From Liolophura sinensis (lineage: Eukaryota > Mollusca > Polyplacophora > Chitonida > Chitonidae): DNA of 60,000 bases. Where the stretch lies: positions 746,001 through 806,000 of the forward strand of contig NC_088302.1 of assembly GCF_032854445.1 (NCBI RefSeq), written 5' to 3'. Below are positions 34,353 to 44,640 of the stretch, piece by piece. The position numbers and the translations under genes were made by a program. Positions within the stretch are counted from its first letter, which is position 1. Every line of letters begins with the position of its first letter. The notes under the pieces are model-generated. The model was not told where the DNA came from, ran no database searches, and worked only from the letters and a program-made list of their open reading frames with translations.

Positions 34353-35440
34353 CTGAAAGAGAAAGAAAGATACATATTATAACTGTCAAACATTTACCTA
34401 CAACACAAGCACTCCAATTTAACTCCTACAAATTTCTTAACATGAAATGCTTATCTAACCTAGCTTTTCAAAAGTTACAGGAAAATGTGAATTGAATTAT
34501 TTTTAGGAATTAAAATTGCTTTTTCTTGACAGCTCTTGACAAATTATGGAATAATTTCTTAAAATACTCATGTATAATAATATATGTAGATGGATGACAA
34601 AGTTTCGGTGTCAACATACATGACCACAAAATGGGAAGAGATTCAGAAATTAGAAGGAATTCTGTTTTGTTTCAACACTGATTTGAAATAAACACTAATT
34701 CAATAGTTTGATAGACCTCAGAAGTCACTGCAGTGGGATAAAAATAGCATTAAAAGTCAAAGCATACTTTTGTCTCTGACTACTTCTTGTAATTACATAT
34801 ATGTCAAAGTCAAGTAAACTACAACACTAAGGGCTTATTTAGGGGAGACAAATCTGCATGGCATGTACAGACATCGATGTAGATGTCCTGGCAAACCTCT
34901 CAAGTACATACACAGTATGTACAACTCCCCTCAGGGAGATAGTCCAGTACAACCAGGAATCATGAAAACAGTTCATACAACAGAACAGCTGTATTGTGCA
35001 CACATAAACCATATATATTAATTTTACACACATTCTGAAATAATGCAATAATTTATATGCTGCTTAAGGCACATAGCTGTGCATGGATTCAAATGGAAAT
35101 AATAATGAAGTCGAGGCATAATAACAATGATCCCCGCATGTGGATCAAAAGCTTGCGAAACCTATCACATTTATGTGGTGATACCTCGACTTCATTATTA
35201 TTACTATTATAACTATTTTATATATTTACTTGAACGCTACTCGTACATGGATAGCCATGAAATATTCATTACGGCAAATTGTTGATACATGCTGAGAAAA
35301 CCACACCTCCTGATATAAAGCGCTTAATTTTGGAGAGTTGTCTTCAGCGAAATTAGAACTTGCCAAATAACTCTACCTCTTAGAGCTCACAAAGGACCCT
35401 TGAAGAATGAGAGTGCGGGAAATCTACAAATTCCATGTCA
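34353..35440 (-). other. CSPG4 intron 1, proximal part, with a hairpin-forming element
   Basis: AT-rich unique sequence. An inverted repeat at 35098-35210 has arms AATAATGAAGTCGAGG and CCTCGACTTCATTATT around an 80-bp loop, the layout of a small non-autonomous DNA transposon or structured RNA. No exon with a signal peptide was found. Confidence 0.5.
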
Positions 35441-35444
35441 AAGA

Positions 35445-36170
35445 TGAGAATTGAACTCGTGTTCAGGGCTACAATATAATAAATATAGGTGCATTCAGCT
35501 AACTTACAATGAGGACTGAACTCGTGTTCAGGGCTACAATATAATAAACATAGGTGCATTCAGCTAACTTACAATGAGAATTGAACTCGTGTTCAGGGCT
35601 ACAATATAATAAATATAGGTGCATTCAGCTAACTTACAATGAGAATTGAACTCGTGTTCAGGGCTACAATATAATAAACATAGGTGCATTCAGCTAACTT
35701 ACAATGAGAATTGAACTCGTGTTCAGGGCTACAATATCATAAACATAGGTGCATTCAGCTAACTTACAATGAGAACTGAACTCGTGTTCAGGGCTACAAT
35801 ATAATAAATATAGGTGCATTCAGCTAACTTACAATGAGGACTGAACTCGTGTTCAGGGCTACAATATAATAAACATAGGTGCATTCAGCTAACTTACAAT
35901 GAGAATTGAACTCGTGTTCAGGGCTACAATATAATAAATATAGGTGCATTCAGCTAACTTACAATGAGAATTGAACTCGTGTTCAGGGCTACAATATAAT
36001 AAACATAGGTGCATTCAGCTAACTTACAATGAGAATTGAACTCGTGTTCAGGGCTACAATATCATAAACATAGGTGCATTCAGCTAACTTACAATGAGAA
36101 CTGAACTCGTGTTCAGGGCTACAATATAATAAATATAGGTGCATTCAGCTAACTTACAATAAGTGTCATA
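35445..36170 (-). repeat. 65-bp minisatellite with 5-unit higher-order repeat, CSPG4 intron 1
   Basis: 11 units of GAGAATTGAACTCGTGTTCA plus GGGCTACAATATAATAAA plus TATAGGTGCATTCAGCTAACTTACAAT. Units 2-6 recur as 7-11 (325 bp), judged by the ordered variants GAGGACTG, AAACAT and ATATCATAAACAT. On the sense (minus) strand each unit contains CATT|GTAAGTTAGC. Confidence 0.95.
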
Positions 36171-36229
36171 ATTTGGTTTCAAGCATGAGTTTTATAAAAA
36201 AAAAGTATCCCTCCATATACATGAAATTT

Positions 36230-36492
36230 GCTCAGTTGATTAGCACGCTAGCGCAGGCGTAATGACCCACGAGTCTCTTACCAATGCGGTCGCTGTGAGT
36301 TCAAGTCCAGCTCATGCTGGCTTCCTCTCTGGCTGTACGTGGGAAGGTCTGTCAGCAACCTGCGGATGATCATGGTTTTCCCCTGGGCTGTGCCCGGTTT
36401 CAACCCACCATAATGCTGGCCGCCGGTGTATAAGTGAAATATTGTTGAGTACAGCGTAAAACACCGATCAAATAAATTAATAAATAAATATT
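36230..36492 (+). mobile_element. tRNA-derived SINE, full-length-like
   Basis: The A-box region begins near TTAGCACGCTAGCGCAGG; B box GAGTTCAAGTCC at 36297-36308; 3' end ATAAGTGAAATATTGTTGAG, TACAGCGTAAAACACCGATC and the tail AAATAAATTAATAAATAAAT. The tail and the GTGAAATATT...GTAAAACACC core are widespread in mollusc genomes (from memory). Confidence 0.85.
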
Positions 36493-37680
36493 ACATGAAA
36501 TTCTCACTGTAACTCACAATATTAGTCACAGGTGAAAACTAACTAGCACACAGCGACACGCTCTATTCTGGCACATGTATTTGTGTCTGGCCTGTCCACA
36601 GAGGGTCCAAGCGGTAAAGACAAAGGTGGCTGTCCGACCATGAATCAATTCTTACTGAGCTGTTAGCTGCTTTCACACCACATTATCTGACATCCCAGTG
36701 GGTACACAGTGAATTACAGCACAGCATTGTTAATGGACACCATTGTTCCTGTTCTCAACGGCCCTTGGAGTTGTAACAAGGATTCTGGAAGTGCTGAACA
36801 CACCTTGATGGGACATTATCACAACTCTGCTCTTATCATCTGGCTATCAATACCCATGGGGTGGCCCTGATTGGGGTCACAGAGCTCTCTTAGGCCTCTG
36901 GTGAGGAATTATATCCATTCTCCAGATACTGTCATCTAAGGGTCTGTTCTGCACCTGTTGGTAGGTGAGTACATGCTGACAGCTTTCAGCTGGCTTCACT
37001 ATGATTGTGCAGTTTATAGTCTGACCCTTTTAATACGATGTTTACAAGTTGGTAAAATCAGTGTGTGAATGACATTTAACAACAAGCCTCTGAAACAACT
37101 CCCTTCCTGTTAGCTCTGGTCATTTTCAAACATCAAAGCTTAATCCAAGTCAGCTAAATTCATCACTTCATTCATATTTTTCTCCCAAAAGTTTTGTCAG
37201 AAAGAGAGGAAGAGAGAAATGCTTTCTAGGAGAAAAGGATTCGCCACATGAATACATGGTGGCTTTTTATCACAAATAACCCTGGTCTCAAATGAGATGG
37301 TGTACATGATACAATGATATGCCCCCCCCCCCCCCCCCCTAAACCTGTGTACACTCCCCATACTGATCCTAGCACACTCTACAGCATCCCATGTCATCAC
37401 AGTAATCCACAGGATATGGACAGATCAATCTCTGTGATCTCCCCAGCTTTTAAAAGCTCACAGCATCCCTCAGCGGATCCCCTGAGACCCACTTTTACCC
37501 ATGCAGAGTGCTATGTGATACTAATGACCCATCTACCCTTTATGTGAAAATCAATAAGGCTTCAAATAGCCGTTGTCTCGTTGTCGGAGAGCCCACAGGG
37601 GAATTGTGGACATTCGTGGTCAGGGATTAAGCTCTCTCTGACATTCAGGTGCTTACAACAGGTAATGTCCTAGTTCTGAT
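36493..37680. other. Unique sequence, CSPG4 intron 1 or flank
   Basis: Contains a 17-C homopolymer at about 37323-37339. The stretch 36540-36980 is more GC-rich and complex than its surroundings and could be regulatory, but no motif proves it. Confidence 0.35.
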
Positions 37681-38985
37681 ACCAGACAGCTCTAACAGCA
37701 GTGTCACACACCGACTAGCTGGCGACTGTAGAGGAGCCAACCACATAAGCTTCTCTGATAGACACCTGTAACTGCAGTGTCACACACCGACTAGCTGGCG
37801 ACTGTAGAGGAGCCAACCACATAGGCAGCTCTGATATTCAGACACCTGTAACAGCAGTGTCACACACCGACTAGCTGGCGACTGTAGAGGAGCCAACCAC
37901 ATAGGCAGCTCTGATATCAGACACCTGTAACTGCAGTGTCCACACACCGACCTAGCTGGCGACTGTAGAGGAGCCAACCACATAGGCAGCTCTGATATCA
38001 GACTGTAACAGCAGTGTCACACACCGACTAGCTGGCGACTGTAGAGGAGCCAACCACATAGGCAGCTCTGATATCAGACACCTGTAACTGCAGTGTCACA
38101 CACCGACTAGCTGGCGACTGTAGAGGAGCCAACCACATAGGCTGCTCTGCTATCAGACACCTGTAACAGCAGTGTCACACACCGACTAGCTGGCGACTAT
38201 AGAGGAGCCAACCACATAGGCAGCTCTGATATCAGATACCTTTAACAGCAGTGTCACACACCGACTAGCTGGCGACCGTAGAGGAGCCAACCACATAGGC
38301 AGCTCCGATAGACACTTGTAGCAGCAGTGTCACACACCGACTAGCTGGCGATCGTAGAGGAGCCAACCACATAGGCAGCTCTGATATCAGACACTTGTAG
38401 CAGCAGTGTCACACACCGACTAGCTGGCGATCGTAGAGGAGCCAACCACATAGGCTTCTCTGATAGACACCTGCAACAGCAGTGTCACACACCGACTAGC
38501 TGGCGACTGTAGAGGAGCCAACCACATAGGCTGATCAGATATCAGACACCTGTAACAGCAGTGTCACACACCGACTTGCTCGCGACTGTAGAGGAGCCAA
38601 CCACATAGGCAGCTCTGATATCAGACACCTGTAACAGCAGTGTCACACACCGACTAGCTGGCGACTGTAGAGGAGCCAACCACATAGGCTGCTCTGATAT
38701 CAGACACCTGTAACTGCAGTGTCACACACCGACTAGCTGGCGACTGTAGAGGAGCCAACCACATAGGCTGCTCTGCTATCAGACACCTGCAACAGCAGTG
38801 TCACACACCGACTAGCTGGCGACCGTAGAGGAGCCAACCACATAGGCTGCTCTGATATCAGACATCTGTAACAGCAGTGTCACACACCGACTAGCTGGCA
38901 ACTGTAGAGAAGCCAACCACATAGGCTGCTCTGATATCGGACACCTTTAACAGCAGTGTCACACACCAACTAGCTGGCTGAACAG
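37681..38985 (+). repeat. ~79-bp minisatellite (about 17 units)
   Basis: Units CAGCAGTGTCACACACCGAC plus TAGCTGGCGACTGTAGAGGA plus GCCAACCACATAGGCAGCTC plus TGATATCAGACACCTGTAA, with small deletions of the TATCA part. Confidence 0.95.
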
Positions 38986-38997
38986 CCGATCACAATC

Positions 38998-39155
38998 GCT
39001 CAACCTTGACTAACCAAAATTCCTCAACCTTGGGTAACTTGGCTCTGGGTAACCGAAATCCCTCAGCTCCAGGTAACCAAAACCTCTCAGCTTCAGGTAA
39101 CCAAAACCTCTCAGCTTCAGGTAACCAAAACCCCTCACCTCTGGGTAACCAAAAC
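38998..39155 (+). repeat. 24-bp minisatellite (about 6 units)
   Basis: Units CAAAACCTCTCAGCTTCAGG plus TAAC. Confidence 0.9.
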
Positions 39156-39181
39156 TTCAAATCAAAAAACATGCATATATT

Positions 39182-39330
39182 TAATTATTTGATTCATGTT
39201 TCACGCCGTACTCAAGAATATTTCACTTATTCTTATTGTGGGAGGAAACGAGGCAGAAGGGAATCCAACGGCCATCTGCCGGTTGCTGGCAGACCTTCCC
39301 ACTTATGGCCAGAAGCTTGCATACAGTCTA
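39182..39330 (-). mobile_element. SINE fragment (same family as 36230), inverted
   Basis: TTTCACGCCGTACTCAAGAATATTTCACTTAT and GCCATCTGCCGGTTGCTGGC are reverse complements of the 36.4-kb SINE 3' half; the 5' half is missing. Confidence 0.75.
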
Positions 39331-40204
39331 ACAGGATCTACATGTATCAGTCATCCTGACATTATGGCCAAATTGGTGTAAGGGATATTACAGTGTTCAC
39401 AAGTACTAATGATCTAAATATTAATACTGACACACTGGTATTGGTTGATGGTTGATCAGTCAACTGGTGTAAGAGACTACACCCAACATGTCGCCGTACC
39501 CCAACATGCCGCCATACCGATGACTTACTTAATTGACCACAATGACCTTTCAACAGCCTCCACTACAACGCATCCATGAGACTACACAGGGACATTTGTT
39601 ACCGTTAGCTACAAAGTTACTGCTGATGTACATAAATGTGAAGATTTCAAGGCTGTTCAACATGCCTGTAGCGTCTTCGGATACTTAATCTTCCCTCTGA
39701 AAAGTGGACACTGTCAAAATTGACTGGATTAACCCCATCAAATGAGGTGACACCCCCTTGTGTTTGATGATTTGTGAACATTAATGCTGAATGATATGCT
39801 ACAGATGTAATTTCCTCAGCAAAGGACTGGAGCCAATGACAGGTACTGGTCTTAACTGCATTCAATCTAGTACACAGAACTTCCCGTCTTCCATCATAAC
39901 TCAGATGTTAGGGTCATCAAATGCTGATCAGCGAGTAACTTCCATAACAAAGAATTCGAAAAGCTGGTTACAAGCTAGTGAAACCTTAAAGCTGTATATC
40001 TTTACCGTAAAGCTCGGTGCCTAGAATGACAGTTATCTTGTCTAGACTTGTACATGTAAATTTATAATGTTTGTTGAAAGTCAGGAAAACAAGATGCACT
40101 TGTGTATACATAGGTTTGTCATGTTATGTTTGTAGGTACATGTACGTTTGGTGCTTTTATCTGTTTCATTCATCACCTGATCTCTTTGTTTTGTTTTCTG
40201 GTTT
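39331..40204. other. Unique sequence
   Basis: Holds a short dimer (CACCCAACATGTCGCCGTAC / CCCCAACATGCCGCCATACC) near 39480-39515; nothing else recognised. Confidence 0.35.
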
Positions 40205-40368
40205 TGTGTACACGTATTTCCCATATGCATGTACATGCATTTCCCACATCACCATGCGTGTACATGTATTCCCCCATGTACATGTACATATATTCTCCAC
40301 ATACATGTACACATATTCCCCATTTCCCCACATACATGTACACATATTCCCCATATACATGTACCGGA
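40205..40368 (+). repeat. Irregular ACATGTAC-rich tandem repeat
   Basis: About 8 diverged units of CACATACATGTACACATATT plus CCCCAT. Confidence 0.8.
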
Positions 40369-40369
40369 T

Positions 40370-40640
40370 TCCTTGCTTGGCGTTCAGCAGGAAGGAGATA
40401 GTGCAACAACTGGTTGACCCGTTTCAGTATAATGATTTGGGCGGGGCGACTTACTTGCCTCCGGTAAGGGGTCTCAGTGAAGCAGCACTAGATAAAAGAG
40501 CAGTGGAAACACGTCCTGCAAAAAGGAGGCACATTACATGTACATACACTCTTAGGATTCCTTCGTCGTCATATGACTGAAAAATTGTTAAGCATGATGT
40601 TAAACCCCAAGCATTCACTCACTCACTCACCATGTACATG
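40370..40640 (+). mobile_element. SINE of a second family
   Basis: GCAACAACTGGTTGACCCGTTTCAGTATAATG, TCAGTGAAGCAGCACTA and AAAAAGGAGGCAC precede a 3' end CGTCATATGACTGAAAAATT, GTTAAGCATGATGTTAAACC, then a CACTCACTCAC tail; this organisation is typical of a mollusc-type SINE. Confidence 0.7.
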
Positions 40641-41685
40641 TACTTGTGGATAGGGGTATGAACATTTAAATATGTAAAAAAAAATTGCTTATTTTGACCC
40701 CCCCCCCCCCCCCCCTGGGCTATTCAGTACAAGACATCTCACTTAGAAGATCACATTTATATTTCCAACTGATATATATATACATATATACATGTAGATA
40801 TATAGGGAGGGGAAAATGTCCGGATGTGGAGAATGTCTCAAGGGTAAAATGTCAGGGTGGGGGGGGGGATATGTCCAGGAGGGAAAATGTCCATATCCTG
40901 CTTACCAAAGCTCTAATGTTATGGGTGACAGCGATGTTTTTATCTGAGAAGATAATCTATTAATGATGCTGAACAGTCTTTGTGTCATTCCTCCATAAAC
41001 TTAATGAGTGATTACACAAATCAATGTATAAATTCATTATATGATGATCAATGTATAAATCCAATACGACCAGGAATCTCTCAGATTATGCACTATTTTT
41101 TGTCAGCACAGGGCATCCTCTACACTATTCCTAGCGTTTGGATGACAGATATGAAGGGGTGCTCTACTCCCGAATGGCAGCCTGCCAGAAGTAGGCTACA
41201 GATGATTTACACTCTTCCCTCCTCTGTCAATGAGTCTGGCAGACCAGATCAGAGCTGGCCGCAAAAAACTGCAGCTACTGCTCCTTCCGGTTCCCTTTTC
41301 AGATTCAAGTAATTACAGGGCAAATCTTGTTGTTGACGCCAGGGCCATGCCAAATTGGGGTGTCTCTGGTTGAGCAGACACACAGATATACATATCCCTG
41401 CTTCCAATAAACGCTTTGATATCATGCCATGCACGCAAACCAAGGGACATAAGTATAAAAGCTTGATCCCTACCTTTTAAACTTTTCAGCTCAATGTTAT
41501 TAACACAAATAAATTACACAGTTTGCCCTTCTCAGTCAAAAAAGTCAAAACAAGATTACACAGAAATGCAGCCTTTATAAGAATGACATGTTAAAAGATG
41601 GACTGATGAGGTCTAGCATCAGTAATGATAAGGAGTTCAATTCCGAAACGAGGCATACCTAAGACTTTAACATTGGTAATCTTGG
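40641..41685. other. Unique sequence with homopolymers
   Basis: Poly-C at about 40700-40716 and poly-G at 40858-40868. Around 40800-40890 there is a degenerate repeat of GGGAAAATGTCCGGATG. No gene recognised. Confidence 0.35.
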
Positions 41686-41689
41686 CACT

Positions 41690-41935
41690 ATCTCCCTTTG
41701 AGCTGTACAATAAAGGAACAGGTCAAGCACTGGTCGATCTGGTGTTGGGATGATATGACTGGGATTGGCACCTTGCCTGGTGTCTTCAGCATGGTGTCCT
41801 AGTGAGGTGGCACCATAAAAATTTCGGCACTAGGTCTGTCCTGCCACATGTACTAGGAGACACCATTGTGATATGACAAAAACAATGTTAAACATAAGTG
41901 ATGTAAGTCTCAATTAAACAAACAAAACCAAAACA
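41690..41935 (+). mobile_element. SINE-like element of a third family
   Basis: GATATGACTGGGATTGGCAC...TTCGGCACTAGGTC...GACACCATTGTGATATGACA, ending in AACAATGTTAAAC and a CAAACAAAACCAAAAC tail. The tail style and internal layout resemble lophotrochozoan SINEs; no clear B box. Confidence 0.5.
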
Positions 41936-42009
41936 TACAAAATGAAGATAACATGCACATGTTGAAAGTGTCAATATTGCTCAACGTTGGGGGTGGTGAT
42001 TTCACAAAA

Positions 42010-43696
42010 TATATGTTCAGTGCAGGACAGATGGATGCCATGTTATTCCCATACTCACCCATCCTTTTGGACAGGTACTTTGTAGGAGGAATGGACGCCA
42101 TGTCATTCCCATACTCACCCATCCTTTTGGACAGGCACAGTGTAGGACGAATGGACGCCATGTCATTCCCATATTCACCCATCCTTTTGGACAGGTTCAG
42201 TTTTGGACAAATGGACGCCATGTCATTCCTTTACTCACCCATCCTTTTGGACAGGTTCAGTGTAGGAGGAATGGACGCCATATCATTCCCATACTGACTC
42301 ATTCTTCTGGACAGGTTCAGTGTAGGATGAATGGACGCCATGTTATTCCCATACTCACCCATTCTTTTGGACAGGTTCAGTGTAAGATGAATGGACGCCA
42401 TGTCATTCCCATACTGACTCATTCTTCTGGACAGGTTCAGTGTAGGAGGAATGGACGCCATGTTATTCCCATACTCACCCATCCTTTTGGACAGGCACAG
42501 TGTAGGACGAATGGACGCCATGTCATTCCCATATTCACCCATCCTTTTGGACAGGTTCAGTGTAGGAGGAATGGACGCCATGTCATTCCCATACTCACCC
42601 ATCCTTTTGGACAGGCACAGTGTAGGACGAATGGACGCCATGCCATTCCCATATTCACCCATCCTTTTGGACAGGTTCAGTTTTGGACAAATGGACGCCA
42701 TGTCATTCCTTTACTCACCCATCCTTTTGGACAGGTTCAGTGTAGGATGAATGGACACCATGTCATTCCCTTACTCACCCATCCTTTTGGACAGGTACAG
42801 TGTAGGACTAATGGACACCATGTTATTCCCATACTCACCCATCCTTTTGGACAGGTTCAGTTTAGGACGAATGGACGCCATGTCATTCCCATACTCACCC
42901 ATCCTTTTGGACAGGTTCAGTGTAGGACGAATGGACGCCATGTCATTCCCATACTGACTCATTCTTCTGGACAGGTTCAGTGTAGGAGGAATGGACGCCA
43001 TGCTATTCCCATACTCACCCATCCTTTTGGACAGGTTCAGTGTAGGATGAATGGACACCATGTCATTCCCTTACTCACTCATCCTTTTGGACAGGTACAG
43101 TGTAGGACTAATGGACACCATGTTATTCCCATACTCACCCATCCTTTTGGACAGGTTCAGTGTAGGAGGAATGGACGCCATATCATTCCCATACTGACTC
43201 ATTCTTCTGGACAGGTTCAGTGTAAGATGAATGGACGCCATGTCATTCCCATACTGACTCATTCTTCTGGACAGGTTCAGTGTAGGAGGAATGGACGCCA
43301 TATTATTCCCATACTCACCCATCCTTTTGGACAGGTACAGTGTAGGACGAATGGACGCCATGTCATTCCCATACTCACCCATCCTTTTGGACAGGTTCAG
43401 TGTAGGACGAATGGACACCATGTTTTTCCCATATTCACCCATCCTTTTGGACAAGTACAGTGTAGGACGAATGGACACCATGTCATTCCCATACTCACCC
43501 ATCCTTTTGGACAGGTTCAGTGTAGGACGAATGGACGCCATGTTATTCCCATATTCACCCATCCTTTTGGACAGGTACAGTGCAGGAGGAATGGACGCCA
43601 TGTCATTCCCATACTCACCCATCCTTTTGGACAGGTTCAGTGTAGGACGAACGGACACCATGTTATTCCCATACTCACCCATCCTTTTGGACAGGG
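42010..43696 (-). repeat. 60-bp minisatellite (28 units), CSPG4 intron 1 or flank
   Basis: Exact 60-bp period: ATGGACGCCATGTCATTCCC plus ATACTCACCCATCCTTTTGG plus ACAGGTTCAGTGTAGGACGA. Multiple frames are open on both strands. On the minus strand most units read GGATGG|GTGAGTATGG, a strong donor-like site; a subtype (ATACTGACTCATTCTTCTGG) has lost it. Confidence 0.95.
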
Positions 43697-43880
43697 GAAA
43701 ATAAATAAGTAAATGCACTGGTTCCCAGCAATCTACATGTATATTTATCTTGTGTATGTTGTCATCTTCTGATGGCTAAATCGTGTTACATGTATCTTGT
43801 GGTTTAAACATAAGACAATAATAAATAATTGCAACTTGATTATGGCTTTGATAATTTTTATTATGTTTCTGATTTCTAGG

Positions 43881-44100
43881 GTTGAGGTGGTCTGTGCTCC
43901 AGTGTGGCACATTGTCCCAGGAGCCTTTCACCTATGTGGTTACTGTGAGTTCAAGTCCAGCTAATGCGCGGGAAGGTGTGCCAGCAACCTGTGAATGGGT
44001 TTCCTCCGGGGTCTGCCCAGTTTCCTCCCACCATAATACCACCATCGTATAAGTGAAATATTTTTTAGAATGGCGTAAAACACCTATCAAATAAATTATT
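43881..44100 (+). mobile_element. SINE (same family as 36230)
   Basis: B box GAGTTCAAGTCC at 43947-43958; 3' end ATAAGTGAAATATTTTTTAG and GCGTAAAACACCTATCAAAT. More diverged and shorter than the 36.2-kb copy. Confidence 0.8.
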
Positions 44101-44149
44101 TCTAGGCCACAAATTTGCTGGAATGTCCATGAGCGGCTGAAAATAAATG

Positions 44150-44640
44150 AAATTCTCAGTCTGCTCTTCAGCCTGCTGAAGGACACAATTACATGTACAC
44201 AGTTTGGTGTACAGTCTAACCGATCTCAGCCTTCTCTTCAGCCTGCTGAAAGACACAATTACATGTACACAGTTTGGTGTACAGTCTAACCGATCTCAGC
44301 CTTCTCTTCAGCCTGCTGAAAGACACAATTACATGTACACAGTTTGGTGTACAGTCTAACCGATCTCAGCCTTCTCTTCAGCCTGCTGAAAGACACAATT
44401 ACATGTACACAGTTTGGTGTACAGTCTAACCGATCTCAGCCTTCTCTTCAGCCTGCTGAAAGACACAATTACATGTACACAGTTTGGTGTACAGTCTAAC
44501 CGATCTCAGCCTTCTCTTCAGCCTGCTGAAAGACACAATTACATGTACACAGTTTGGTGTACAGTCTAACCGATCTCAGCCTGCTCTTCAGCCTGCTGAA
44601 AGACACAATTAGATGTACACAGTTTGGTATACAGCCTAAC
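44150..44640 (+). repeat. 70-bp minisatellite (7 units)
   Basis: Units CAGTCTAACCGATCTCAGCC plus TTCTCTTCAGCCTGCTGAAA plus GACACAATTACATGTACACA plus GTTTGGTGTA; the inner units look identical. Confidence 0.95.

Noticed and set aside
29828-34356. Plus-strand open frames across the CSPG4 large exon
   Set aside because: Antisense shadows; no domains or splice logic.
34353-34389. N-terminal extension of CSPG4 that looks like a signal peptide (hydrophobic stretch before ASFYGE)
   Set aside because: It begins with TTG, not ATG, and is the translated polypyrimidine tract of a clear 3' splice site. The mature N-terminus starts at the exon border as in vertebrate NG2.
36230-36310. Possible tRNA gene at the SINE head
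   Set aside because: The B box is present but no intact cloverleaf could be drawn and it continues into a SINE body and tail.
40685-40963. Open frame through poly-C and TATATA tracts
   Set aside because: Low-complexity sequence; no coding support.
42231-43718. 461-codon plus and 215-codon minus frames
   Set aside because: Both come from the 60-bp array; equally open on both strands.
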